From positions 186,001 to 250,000 of the forward strand of contig NZ_JOAN01000011.1 in the NCBI RefSeq assembly GCF_000718555.1: 64,000 bases of DNA, given 5' to 3'. The translations under genes and the position numbers were made by a program. The notes under the pieces were generated by a model. It was not told the origin of the DNA. It saw nothing but the letters and a program-made list of their open reading frames with translations, and did no database searches. Shown here in pieces: positions 23,663 through 32,418 of the stretch. The stretch is from Micromonospora chokoriensis. GTDB taxonomy: Bacteria; Actinomycetota; Actinomycetes; Mycobacteriales; Micromonosporaceae. Every line of letters starts with the position of its first letter. Position 1 is the stretch's first letter.

Positions 23663-25396
23663 TCAGATGCGCCGCCACGCCGCCCAGTGCTGCTCCGGGT
23701 TGCCGCCGAGTCGGACGAAGCCGTACGCCGTGCCGTCCCAGTCGTCGGCCTGACCGGGCGCCCAGCGGGCGAACACCACCTGTGCCCGGGCCGGCGGCTG
23801 CTTGACCCCGAACCACCGGACATCGGTCCAGGTCACCTGGTGGCTGAGGTTGAACCGGAGGACGTAGTGCACCCCGGTCGAGGCCCACACCCGCTCGCCG
23901 GGACGCACCCCGACGTCGGCCACCCGGGGCGTCGGCGCGGTGGTCGCGGCGGTCGGCTGCACGATCCGCTGATCGATCACCTGCATCGTGACGAGGTTGA
24001 CCACGATGAGGGCGCCGAGGATCGGCAGCCGCAGGCGGGGCACCCGGGCCGCGGCGACGAGCAGCACACAGCCGGCGATGCCGATCAGCGACCCGACCAC
24101 CGGCCGCATCTCCCGCAAGCCACCGGTCAACGCCACCAGGTCCGGCGCGCTGAAACCGCCGTAGCGCAACGCGTGGCCCTGACTGGCCACGTACGCGAGT
24201 CGGACGGCGATCAGCGCGCCGCCGCCGACCAGCAGCGCGACCGCGACGGACACCCGGCGCAGCACCAACCGCCAGCCGGCGGTGCAGAGCATCCCCAGCC
24301 CGACCAGCAGCCAGAACGGCGCCAACATCTGCACGTAGCGGCCGTAGATCGCGTCCAGCGGCTTGCCGGTGATGCCGGACAGGATCACCGACGCGCCACC
24401 GGCCACCCCGACGGTCGCCACCAGCGCCACGCCCATCGTCCAGCGGCCCGCGTCGCCGTGCCGTGGGCGCCACAGCTCGCGGACAGCGCCGGCCCAAGCC
24501 ACCCCCGCCAACCCGAACGTGATCACCACGAGGTACCAGAGCTGGGTGGTGACGGCCGCGCTCACCCGGACCATCCCCTGGGCGGAGGCGACCGCCTCGA
24601 ACGTGCTGCCACCAGGGGTGCTGCCGAGCAGGTAGACCTTGCCGCCGAGGTGGCGGATGGCGGCCTCGTTGACCAGCGCCATGGCGAGCACCGGCAGCAG
24701 CGCCGCGAGCACCGCGGGCGGGTTGATCCGGCGGCGGACGAACAGCAGCAGGACCAGCCCGGCGTGCACCACCACGATCACCAGGCCGCGGGAGTGCAGC
24801 AGGTGGAACCCACCGACCAGCAGGCCGACGGTGGCGGCGGCGAGGAGACCGGGCCGGGCGATCCAGCGGTGCACGGCGAGCAGCCAGGCGACCACCAGCG
24901 GCGCCATCACCGCGTCGATCATGGCGACGCCCGCGTAGAAGGCGGTGGCCGGCAGGGTCGCCGCCGCGACCGCGCCGAGCAGCGCGTACGAGCGGCGCAG
25001 CCGGAACAGACTGCGACCGAACAGGTACGCCAGCGGCAGCAGCGTCGAGTTCACCATCGCGTTGATCAGCTGGACGATCCGGTAGCTGTCGGTGAAGTCC
25101 CGGTCCCCGAGGAACGCCGGCGAGATCAGCATCGGGTAGCCGACCCGGCGCAGCAGCTCGTTCTCGCTGCTGAAGCCCCCCGGCCCGCCGGCCAGCGCGC
25201 GGGCGGTGTTGAGGTAGCTGTCCTCGTCGGTGTGCGCGATCGGCAGCACGATGTGCCGGGACCACCACATCCGCCAGGCCACGCTGAGCACCCACCCGAC
25301 GACCAGCAGCAGCGGCACCAGCCACCGCCGGGCGGGCGCAGCGCTCGGCGTCTCGGCCACCACCGGCCGTTCGATCACGTCACTACCGGATGCCAT
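23663..25396 (-). CDS. Polytopic membrane protein, possible GT-C glycosyltransferase
   Basis: 577 residues from ATG at 25396, with TGGAGG 7 bp upstream; a longer frame exists but has no start signal. After a cytoplasmic tail of about 25 residues come about 11-12 hydrophobic segments and a soluble C-terminus of about 95 residues. The first predicted outside loop holds IAHTDEDSYLNTARALAGG, an acidic motif placed as in GT-C enzymes of the GT39/GT83/ArnT kind. Such enzymes move sugars from polyprenyl-phosphate to acceptors outside the membrane. This is weaker than a family match. It sits among Pse genes and may modify or attach the polymer; a flippase-like or structural role is not excluded. Confidence 0.82.
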   Translation of the reverse strand: MASGSDVIERPVVAETPSAAPARRWLVPLLLVVGWVLSVAWRMWWSRHIVLPIAHTDEDSYLNTARALAGGPGGFSSENELLRRVGYPMLISPAFLGDRDFTDSYRIVQLINAMVNSTLLPLAYLFGRSLFRLRRSYALLGAVAAATLPATAFYAGVAMIDAVMAPLVVAWLLAVHRWIARPGLLAAATVGLLVGGFHLLHSRGLVIVVVHAGLVLLLFVRRRINPPAVLAALLPVLAMALVNEAAIRHLGGKVYLLGSTPGGSTFEAVASAQGMVRVSAAVTTQLWYLVVITFGLAGVAWAGAVRELWRPRHGDAGRWTMGVALVATVGVAGGASVILSGITGKPLDAIYGRYVQMLAPFWLLVGLGMLCTAGWRLVLRRVSVAVALLVGGGALIAVRLAYVASQGHALRYGGFSAPDLVALTGGLREMRPVVGSLIGIAGCVLLVAAARVPRLRLPILGALIVVNLVTMQVIDQRIVQPTAATTAPTPRVADVGVRPGERVWASTGVHYVLRFNLSHQVTWTDVRWFGVKQPPARAQVVFARWAPGQADDWDGTAYGFVRLGGNPEQHWAAWRRI

Positions 25397-25761
25397 CAAC
25401 GCCTCCAGAATTACCGGCCGGACCGGGCCCACGCGGACCCGACGGGCCCGCTGGCCGGCATCGGTGACGCTCGGGATGGCCCGCTCGCACCGAGCTGGTG
25501 TGAATGTCGGGTGAACGCGAAAACCGGCTGCGCGCAGGGCCGCCGGGTCGTTCGCGCGGTCACTGTAGCGGCCCGGTCCGGCCAGTTCAGCCCACATCCC
25601 GAGCGGTCGGAAGTGTTCGCCTACGCGGTGTCCGGCATTCACGGGAGCAGAGATTGAGGTTCACCCACGAGCGCCGAGGAATTAACCCGCCATGGCTAGC
25701 GTCTCACCCCGGTCGGCCGGCCCTGGGCCGCTCGTTCATCCACGAACACGGGAGCACCAAA
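25397..25761. other. Divergent intergenic region, no gene seen
   Basis: 365 bp between the minus-strand membrane protein gene and pseB. No credible ORF. The pseB-proximal end contains GAATTAACCCGCC (25680-25692) and TAGCGT (25697-25702), but no well-spaced -35/-10 pair was found, so the promoter of the pse operon is not identified. It may use a sigma factor other than the housekeeping one. Confidence 0.5.
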
Positions 25762-26745
25762 TTGAGTGAGTTGAATGGATCGTCCATTCTGATCACCGGG
25801 GGAACTGGTTCCTTCGGCAGGACGTTCCTGCGGCACATCCTCAACGAGGCCGACCCCGCCCGCGTGGTGGTGTTCTCCCGCGACGAGCTCAAGCAGTACG
25901 AACTGCGTCAGCAACTCGGCGACGACCCGCGACTGCGCTGGTTCATCGGCGACATCCGGGACCGCCACCGCCTCACCCGGGCCATGCACGGCGTGGACCA
26001 CGTGGTGCACGCCGCCGCGCTCAAGCAGGTGGACACCGCGGAGTACAACCCCTCCGAGTTCATCGCCACCAACATCACCGGCTCCCAGCACGTCGTCGAC
26101 GCGGCGATCGAGGCCGGCGTCAAGAAGGTCATCGCGCTCTCGACCGACAAGGCGTCCAGCCCGATCAACCTGTACGGCGCGACGAAGCTGGTCGGTGACA
26201 AGCTGTTCGTCTCGGCCAACCACTACGCCGCCCAGCACCCGACCCGGTTCTCCGTCGTCCGCTACGGCAACGTGGTGGGCAGCCGCGGCTCGGTCGTCCC
26301 GCTGTTCCGCCGCCTGGCCGCCGAGGGCAAGAGCCTGCCGATCACCGACAAGCGGATGACCCGCTTCTGGATCACGCTCGACCAGGCCGTGCAGTTCGTC
26401 ATGGACTCGTTCGACCAGATGCAGGGTGGCGAGCTGTTCGTGCCGCGCATCCCGAGCATGCGCATCCTCGACCTGGTCGAGGCCGTGGCCCCGGACGCCA
26501 CCACCCACGAGATCGGCATCCGGCCGGGCGAGAAGCTGCACGAGGAGATGATCGCGCCGGACGACAGCCGGCGGACGCTGCGCGCCGACGGCCGGTTCAT
26601 CGTCCAGCCGACCATCGCCACCTGGGGCTACCAGGCGCCGGTCGACTGTGACCCGGTGCCGGACGGCTTCGCGTACCAGTCGGACACCAACGACGAGTGG
26701 CTCACCGTCGAGCAGTTGCGCGACATGCTCGGCATCAACGGATGA
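25762..26745 (+). CDS. pseB: UDP-N-acetylglucosamine 4,6-dehydratase (inverting), PseB
   Basis: 327 residues from TTG at 25762, with GGGAG 7 bp upstream; this gives the usual PseB length and places the NAD(P)-binding loop GGTGSFG at residues 13-19. The extended-SDR active-site motifs STDKASSPINLYGATK (Thr-Asp-Lys and Tyr-x-x-x-Lys) match FlaA1/PseB enzymes. The reaction is the first step of pseudaminic acid synthesis: C4 oxidation, 5,6-dehydration and C5 epimerisation of UDP-GlcNAc to the UDP-4-keto-L-arabino-hexulose. It begins a tight operon pseB-pseC-ORF-ORF-cytidylyltransferase-pseG, with an ATGA overlap to pseC. Confidence 0.95.
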   Translation: MSELNGSSILITGGTGSFGRTFLRHILNEADPARVVVFSRDELKQYELRQQLGDDPRLRWFIGDIRDRHRLTRAMHGVDHVVHAAALKQVDTAEYNPSEFIATNITGSQHVVDAAIEAGVKKVIALSTDKASSPINLYGATKLVGDKLFVSANHYAAQHPTRFSVVRYGNVVGSRGSVVPLFRRLAAEGKSLPITDKRMTRFWITLDQAVQFVMDSFDQMQGGELFVPRIPSMRILDLVEAVAPDATTHEIGIRPGEKLHEEMIAPDDSRRTLRADGRFIVQPTIATWGYQAPVDCDPVPDGFAYQSDTNDEWLTVEQLRDMLGING

Positions 26746-27899
26746 CAGGGATGCTCCCGTACGGCCGGCAGTCGATCAGCGAGGACGACGTCGCCGCTGT
26801 GGCCGACGTGCTGCGCGGCGACTGGCTCACCACCGGGCCGCAGGTCGACGCCTTCGAGGCCGACCTCGCCCGGTGGACCGGCGGGGTCGGTGTCGCCGCC
26901 GTCTCCAACGGCACCGCGGCGCTGCACGTGGCGTACGCGGCGGCCGGGGTGGGACCTGGCGACGAGGTGGTCGTCCCGCCGATGACGTTCGTGGCGACCG
27001 CGAGCAGCGCGGTCGCCCTCGGCGCGAAGATCGTGTTCGCCGATGTCGACGACGAGACGTTCTGCCTCGACCCGGCGGCGGCCGCCGCCGCGGTCACCTC
27101 GCGGACGAAGGTCGTCGCCGCGGTCGACTACGCCGGCCACCCCGCCGACTACGACGCGCTGCGCAAGTCGGTCGAGGGCACCGACGCGCTGCTGCTCGCC
27201 GACGCTGCGCACTCGATCGGCGGGACGTACCACGGTCGGCCGGTGGGTTCGCTCGCCGACCTGACCACGTTCTCGTTCTTCCCCACGAAGAACCTGACCA
27301 CCGCCGAGGGCGGCGCCGTCGCGGCGCTGGACCCGGAGGTCCTGAAGCGGGCCCGCCGGTTCCGTGGTGTGGGCGTGGTCCGCGAACGCGACGAGCTGCG
27401 TTTCCCGGACGAGGGTGGCTGGCATCAGGAGGTCCACGAGTTCGGCCTGAACTACCGCCTGCCGGATGTGCTCTGTGCCCTGGGCCGCAGCCAACTGCGT
27501 CGGCTGGGCGAGTTCACGGCTCGCCGCAGCGCCCTGGTCGCCCGTTACAACGAGGCGCTGGCCGACCTGGACGGCGTGCTGCTGCCGAACCGCAAGTCGT
27601 GGGCCGACCCGGCCTGGCACCTCTACCCGATCCGGGTGCTCGACGGGCGTCGCCGCGAGGTGTACGACCGGATGCGCGCCGCCGGCATCGGCGTCCAGGT
27701 CAACTACATCCCGGTGCACTGGCACCCGGCCTTCGCCGATCTGGGTTACCGACGCGGATCCTGCCCGGTGGCCGAGTCGTTCTACTCCCAGCAGCTGTCG
27801 CTGCCGCTCTACCCGGGGCTCAGCGACGCCGACCAGGATCGCGTCATCGACGCGCTGACCGCCGCGGTACGGGTCGGCTCGGTGCGTTCCGCCGCCTGA
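26742..27899 (+). CDS. pseC: UDP-4-amino-4,6-dideoxy-N-acetyl-beta-L-altrosamine transaminase, PseC
   Basis: 385 residues of the DegT/DnrJ/EryC1 aminotransferase family. The ATG overlaps the pseB stop by 4 bp. The pyridoxal-phosphate lysine is Lys183 in FFPTKNLTTAEGG; Asp154 (LLADAAHSIGG) and the substrate loop MLPYGRQSISEDDV at the N-terminus are as in PseC. It transfers the amino group of glutamate to the C4 ketone of the PseB product. The context (directly after pseB, with pseG, pseH and pseI in the locus) makes PseC far more likely than other members of this family, such as perosamine or FdtB-type enzymes. Confidence 0.95.
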   Translation: MTGMLPYGRQSISEDDVAAVADVLRGDWLTTGPQVDAFEADLARWTGGVGVAAVSNGTAALHVAYAAAGVGPGDEVVVPPMTFVATASSAVALGAKIVFADVDDETFCLDPAAAAAAVTSRTKVVAAVDYAGHPADYDALRKSVEGTDALLLADAAHSIGGTYHGRPVGSLADLTTFSFFPTKNLTTAEGGAVAALDPEVLKRARRFRGVGVVRERDELRFPDEGGWHQEVHEFGLNYRLPDVLCALGRSQLRRLGEFTARRSALVARYNEALADLDGVLLPNRKSWADPAWHLYPIRVLDGRRREVYDRMRAAGIGVQVNYIPVHWHPAFADLGYRRGSCPVAESFYSQQLSLPLYPGLSDADQDRVIDALTAAVRVGSVRSAA

Positions 27900-27909
27900 T
27901 GGGAACCTG

Positions 27910-28758
27910 ATGCACCACGCCAACCACTTCTACGGCCACGCGCACGTGCTGGCCCGGTACGCCGGCCTCGGCGACCGGCATCCACCCCGGATCAACGGGT
28001 ACGTGCAGCACGGCTGGAACATCGGTGACGGTCTGGCCCCCGGCCACCCGTACGCCGAGCGCACCCCCAGCCTGCTCTGGTCGGAACAGACCCGCCGCCG
28101 CGCCTGGTCGGTGGGGCGACGCAACGTGGTAGTCATCGGAGCGCCGTTCAGCTACCTGCTGGCCATGCGACCCGAGGATCCACCGGCCGAGGAGCGTGAG
28201 GGCACCATCTGGTACCCGTTCCACGGCTGGGAGGGTCAGCACGTCAAGGGCGACCACCGGAAACTGATCGCCCTCATCCAGGCCACCGAGCCCGGCCCGG
28301 TCACGGTCTGCCTCTACTGGCACGAGTACCGGATGCGCAACGTGCGCCGGCTCTACGAGCGCGCCGGCTTCCGGGTGATCTGCCACGGTTACCGTGGGCA
28401 CTGGTGGAAGGACACCGACCCGGAGTTTCTCGACCGACAGCTCACCGAGCTGCGCCGACACCGCCGAGTAGCATCCAACCGGCTGACCAGCGCGATCTTC
28501 TACGGCATCGCGGCGGGGTGCGAGCCGGCGGTCTACGGCGACCCGATGATCCTGTCCAACGAGGACCCGACCTTCGGCGGCACCGCTCGGATCCGACGGC
28601 AGTGGCCACAGCTGCACGGCACCACTGTCGACCTGCCCACCGCGGTCGAGATCGCCCGCGCCGAGCTGGGCACCGACCACCGCTGCACCCCGGCCGAGCT
28701 ACGCGAGCTGCTCGGTTGGGCGAACCTCCAGGAGGAAGAGGAAGACCGTGACGACTGA
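27910..28758 (+). CDS. Conserved-looking protein of unknown function in the pse operon
   Basis: 282 residues, soluble, no signal peptide or membrane segment, rich in His, Trp and Tyr. Notable stretches are INGYVQHGWNIGDG (about 28-41), SLLWSEQTRR, VTVCLYWHEYRMRNVRRLYE (about 137-156) and NRLTSAIFYGIAAGCEPAVYGDP (about 196-218; split: NRLTSAIFYGIAA then GCEPAVYGDP). The last, with small residues before a YGDP, resembles the donor-binding region of GT-B glycosyltransferases, and the QHGW block recalls polyol-phosphate and sialyl-type transferases. A role as transferase of the nonulosonic acid is a guess from this and from operon position. It overlaps the next gene by 11 bp. Confidence 0.8.
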   Translation: MHHANHFYGHAHVLARYAGLGDRHPPRINGYVQHGWNIGDGLAPGHPYAERTPSLLWSEQTRRRAWSVGRRNVVVIGAPFSYLLAMRPEDPPAEEREGTIWYPFHGWEGQHVKGDHRKLIALIQATEPGPVTVCLYWHEYRMRNVRRLYERAGFRVICHGYRGHWWKDTDPEFLDRQLTELRRHRRVASNRLTSAIFYGIAAGCEPAVYGDPMILSNEDPTFGGTARIRRQWPQLHGTTVDLPTAVEIARAELGTDHRCTPAELRELLGWANLQEEEEDRDD

Positions 28759-30574
28759 GACGGCACCCGCCGGCCGGATCACCCTGCCGGGCGGCGAGAT
28801 GCTGGCCTGGTCGGACCTGCCGCAGGAACGGCTGGCCAACGGTGGGCCCCTCGCCGCGCTGGCCACCCGACTGGTGCCGCCCGGCGCCCGGGTCCTCATC
28901 GCCGGCCCGCACGACCCGGCGCTGCTCGACCAGCTCACCCACGCCGAGGTGACCTGCCTGCTGCGCAGCCACCCGGACGCGGTGGCGCTGGCGCACCGGG
29001 CCGCCCGCGTGGTGGTGGGTGGCCCGGCCGGGCTGCCCGACGACGAGACGTACGACGTGGTGATCGCGCCCGCCGGGCTGGACCCGGTGGAGTCGGTGGA
29101 GGGCGCCCGGCTCGGCTGGGACGGCGTGCTGGCCCGACTCGTCGCCGCGGTGCGACCCGGTGGCGCGCTGCTGCTGCGCCTGGAGAACCCGCTGGGCCTG
29201 CACCGACTTGTCGACACCACCCCCTGGTACGCGAGCCGGGACGATTCCGCCTGGGCGATCGGCGGCGTGCTGGACCGCGCCCACCCCGCCAACCGGGACC
29301 AGCTTCGTGAGCGGCTCACCGCGGCGGGGCTGCGACCGACCGCGTGCTGGGCCGCGTACCCCGATGTCAGTGCCCCCACTGCGCTGCTCGACGCCGACCA
29401 CCTCGACCGGGACGCGGGCTCCGGCCTGTTCGACGCGGTGCTGCACGGCGCCTGCGCCGGCGGTTTCACCAACGCCACCGTGCTCCAGGACCCGGCCCGG
29501 CTGGCGGTGGACGCGCTGCACGCCGGACGCGCCGCCGACCTCGCACCGGGCTGGCTGACCCTCGCCCACCGGCCCGCCGATTCCACGGACCCGACCACGC
29601 CAACCGCCGAGGCGGACCTGCCGGTGGCTCTCGTGCAGACCGGTCGGCCCGGAATCGGCGTCATGGAGGTGCTGCACGGCCCCTCCGGATGGCGCTGGGG
29701 GCTCACCCCGGCCACCGACGCGACGACGCCGGCCGTCGCGCCGTTCGCCAGCCGCGAGGCCGCGTACCGGGACGCGGACGCGCTGTCCGGGCCGATCCCG
29801 TCCGGCCGGCTGCTGCGTACCCTGCTGCTCGACGCGGCCCTGCGCCGCGACCTGGCCACCCTGCGGACGCTGCTGCACGGGTACGCGGGCTGGCTCGCCG
29901 ACCAGGCCGACACCGACGGCCGGATCGCCGGCGCGGCGGCGCTGGCCGGCACCGACAACGTGGTGGTCGACGACGAGCGGTACGCGGTGCTCGACCCGAG
30001 CTGGCGGGCCACCGCCACGCTCCCCGCCGACGTGGTGCTCGCCCGTGGGCTGTGGCGCTTCGCGGCGGGCCTGCTCACCGGTGGGTACGCCCATCCGTGG
30101 TCGTCCACCCTCGACGTCGCGGGCCTGACCGTGGTGCTCGGCGGCCTCGCCGGCCACGACCTAGACCGGGCGACCGTCAGCGAGGCGGTGGAGGCCGAGG
30201 CGGCCATCGCCACCGCGCTGCACGGGCTGGACACCGACGGCCGGATCGACCTCGCCACCGAGCTGCACGCTGTCACGCCGACCGACCCGCCGGTCGGCGC
30301 GCACAGCTACCAGCAGTTGCGCGAGGCGTGGCTGCGCCAGCGCGAGGAACTCACCCGGCTGGCCGCGCTGACCGCCTGGACCGAGGAGCTGCTCACCTCG
30401 CGGGAACGGGCACTGCGCCGGGCCGAGGCGACGATCGGCCTGCTCAGCGGGTCACTCAGCTACCGGGTGGGCCGGCTCGCCATCACCCCGGCCCGGCTGG
30501 CCAAGCGAGGCGCCCGCGCCGCCAAACGCCGGGCCGTCGCGGCGCTCGCCCCCAAGCAGGAGGAGCAGCAGTGA
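28748..30574 (+). CDS. Large two-part protein with degenerate methyltransferase-like N-terminus
   Basis: 608 residues from a GTG overlapping the preceding gene by 11 bp. Residues about 25-235 have a Rossmann-like pattern (ARVLIAGPHDPALLDQL, YDVVIAPAGLDPVE, VAAVRPGGALLLRLENPLGL) reminiscent of SAM-dependent methyltransferases, but the glycine-rich SAM loop is poor (IAGPHDP). The middle (about 290-480) is unfamiliar. The C-terminus (about 515-608) is a predicted coiled coil followed by a basic tail (RLAKRGARAAKRRAVA), a form seen at the end of glycan-chain-length or scaffold proteins. Its stop overlaps the next start as GTGA. I cannot assign a function; catalytic or scaffolding roles in polymer synthesis are both open. 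Confidence 0.82.
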   Translation: MTTETAPAGRITLPGGEMLAWSDLPQERLANGGPLAALATRLVPPGARVLIAGPHDPALLDQLTHAEVTCLLRSHPDAVALAHRAARVVVGGPAGLPDDETYDVVIAPAGLDPVESVEGARLGWDGVLARLVAAVRPGGALLLRLENPLGLHRLVDTTPWYASRDDSAWAIGGVLDRAHPANRDQLRERLTAAGLRPTACWAAYPDVSAPTALLDADHLDRDAGSGLFDAVLHGACAGGFTNATVLQDPARLAVDALHAGRAADLAPGWLTLAHRPADSTDPTTPTAEADLPVALVQTGRPGIGVMEVLHGPSGWRWGLTPATDATTPAVAPFASREAAYRDADALSGPIPSGRLLRTLLLDAALRRDLATLRTLLHGYAGWLADQADTDGRIAGAAALAGTDNVVVDDERYAVLDPSWRATATLPADVVLARGLWRFAAGLLTGGYAHPWSSTLDVAGLTVVLGGLAGHDLDRATVSEAVEAEAAIATALHGLDTDGRIDLATELHAVTPTDPPVGAHSYQQLREAWLRQREELTRLAALTAWTEELLTSRERALRRAEATIGLLSGSLSYRVGRLAITPARLAKRGARAAKRRAVAALAPKQEEQQ

Positions 30575-31332
30575 CCGGCGTACGCCCCACGGATGGCTCC
30601 GGGCCACGGATCGTCGGCATCGTGCAGGCACGCATGGGTTCGTCCCGGCTGCCCGGCAAGGTGCTCCGCCCGCTCGCCGGGCGTTCCGTGCTGGGCCGGG
30701 TCGTACGCGCCGCCTCCGACAGCGGCGTCCTGGCCGACCTGGTGGTCGCCACCAGCACCGACGCGGTCGACGACGAGGTGGTCGCCGAATGCGCACGGCT
30801 GGACGTGCCGTGCCACCGCGGACCGGTCGACGACGTGCTGGATCGATTCGTGGGCGCCCTCGCGGCGCACCCGGGGGACGCAGTCATGCGGTTCACCGCC
30901 GACTGTCCGCTGCTCGACCCGGAGATCATCACTCTGGTCGCGTCGGTGTACCGGGCGGTCCCCGGGCTGGACTACGCGAGCACGTCGATCGCCCGGACCC
31001 TGCCCCGCGGGCTGGACGTCGAGATCATCCGAGCGGAGACGCTGCGCACCCTGGGCCGGCTCGCCACCGACCACCACCGGGTGCACGTGACCTCGTACGC
31101 GTACAGCCACCCGGAGCTGTTCCGGGTGCTCGGGGTGACCCTCACCCCGGACCGGTCCGCGCTGCGGCTGACCCTCGACACCGAGCAGGACTGGGCGCTG
31201 GTCAGCGCGATCATCGACCACTTCGGTGACGTCAGTGTGCCGCTGGCCAAGCTCGCCGACTGGCTCGACGGTCAACCCCGGCTGCGCGCGCTCAACGCCG
31301 ACGTACGACAGAAGCAACTGGAGGAGTCCTGA
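30571..31332 (+). CDS. SpsF-type cytidylyltransferase, probable CMP-pseudaminic acid synthetase
   Basis: 253 residues from GTG at 30571, which overlaps the previous stop by 4 bp and has AGGAGGAG upstream. The nucleotidyltransferase opening is VGIVQARMGSSRLPGKVLRP (about 13-32), then RFTADCPLLDPEII (about 107-120) with the metal-binding Asp. The SpsF family differs from NeuA/PseF proteins in detail but belongs to the same CMP-sugar synthetase fold. The operon contains no other candidate for the last Pse step, CTP plus Pse to CMP-Pse, so I infer that activity. It is followed by pseG. Confidence 0.88.
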   Translation: MTGVRPTDGSGPRIVGIVQARMGSSRLPGKVLRPLAGRSVLGRVVRAASDSGVLADLVVATSTDAVDDEVVAECARLDVPCHRGPVDDVLDRFVGALAAHPGDAVMRFTADCPLLDPEIITLVASVYRAVPGLDYASTSIARTLPRGLDVEIIRAETLRTLGRLATDHHRVHVTSYAYSHPELFRVLGVTLTPDRSALRLTLDTEQDWALVSAIIDHFGDVSVPLAKLADWLDGQPRLRALNADVRQKQLEES

Positions 31333-32384
31333 GCACCCTGCGGGTCGGGTTGCGCTGCGACGCCGGTCCACGGCGCGGCGTCGGCCACCTCGTCCGCTGC
31401 CTGGCGCTCGCCGAGGAATTCCTCGCCCGTGGCGCCGAGGTCGCCGTGCTCGGCACCGTCGAACGGCTCGACTGGGCCACCGCGCAGCTCGCCGCGCGGG
31501 GCATCCCGCTGCTGCCCGGCCCGGACTCGGCGACCGAACTGGTCGAGGCAGCCCGCCGACACGACCTGGACGTGATGGTCCTCGACTCCTACGAGCTGGA
31601 CCCAGCCGGGGCGGGCGCCCTGCGCGCCGCCGGCGTGTACACCCTCGCCATCATCGACGGGGACAGCCGAGGCCAGGTCGCGGACCTCTACCTCGACCAG
31701 AACTTCGGAGCGGAGCTGCCGGGGCTGGCTGGTCGGCTGCTCGCCGGCAGCGGGTACGCCCTGCTGCGCGACACCGTGATCAGCGCGCGGCCATCGGTCG
31801 CCCCGCCCGCCACGGCGGTCAACCGTCCCCGGGTGCTGGCCTTCTTCGGCGGCACCGACGCGGTCGGCGCGGCCCCGGCCCTGACCCGGGTGCTGGTGGC
31901 CACCGGCCACCCGATGGACCTCACGGTCATCGTCGGGCGACCCGAGATCGAGGCGGAGGTCGAGGAGGTCACCCCCGGCCGAGGGCAGATCATCCGGCCG
32001 GTCCCGCCCACCACGTCGCTGCCGGCCCTGATCACCGAAGCCGACCTGGTGGTCAGCGCCGCCGGCACGTCCACCTGGGAACTCTGCTGCCTGGGCGCAC
32101 CCAGCGCACTGGTCTGCGTGGTCGACAACCAACGTGAGTCGTACACCCGGGTGGTGCGGCACGGCCTGGCCGCCGGCCTGGGCGAGCTGCCGGAGCTGAC
32201 CGCCGCCGGGGTCGCCGGACGAGCCGCCCGCGCGACGGCGGCGCGGACCCTGCACGGGCTACTCAGCTCACCGCAGCGACGCGCGACGCTCGCCGCGCGC
32301 GCCTGGTCCACCGTCGACGGGCAGGGCCGGGCGCGGGTCGTGAACGCGGTGTTCGACGCCGTAGTAGAGCGGGTCCACAGCTAG
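31329..32384 (+). CDS. pseG: UDP-2,4-diacetamido-2,4,6-trideoxy-beta-L-altropyranose hydrolase, PseG
   Basis: About 351 residues. GT-B-like PseG fold: RCDAGPRRGVGHLVRCLALA (N-terminal loop with the catalytic-type His after GVG), VLDSYELDP, LAFFGGTDAVGAAP at the domain linker, and LVVSAAGTSTWELCCLGAPSAL. PseG removes UDP from the diacetamido sugar, releasing the substrate of PseI. The start is uncertain. The first normal start codon is TTG at 31350, but it would cut off the first beta-strand (LRVGL). An in-frame CTG at 31329 overlaps the previous stop as CTGA, matching the 4-bp overlaps used elsewhere in this operon; I use that start with reserve. No terminator was seen after it. Confidence 0.92.
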   Translation: MSTLRVGLRCDAGPRRGVGHLVRCLALAEEFLARGAEVAVLGTVERLDWATAQLAARGIPLLPGPDSATELVEAARRHDLDVMVLDSYELDPAGAGALRAAGVYTLAIIDGDSRGQVADLYLDQNFGAELPGLAGRLLAGSGYALLRDTVISARPSVAPPATAVNRPRVLAFFGGTDAVGAAPALTRVLVATGHPMDLTVIVGRPEIEAEVEEVTPGRGQIIRPVPPTTSLPALITEADLVVSAAGTSTWELCCLGAPSALVCVVDNQRESYTRVVRHGLAAGLGELPELTAAGVAGRAARATAARTLHGLLSSPQRRATLAARAWSTVDGQGRARVVNAVFDAVVERVHS

Positions 32385-32406
32385 CACGGGTGTACGAAAG
32401 TGCTGC

Positions 32407-32412
32407 TAGGGT
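32407..32412 (+). promoter_or_regulatory. -10 box of a probable leaderless alkB promoter
   Basis: TAGGGT lies 6 bp before the ATG at 32419, with no Shine-Dalgarno sequence between. Transcription would start at the start codon. Confidence 0.5.
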
Positions 32413-32418
32413 GGCCGC

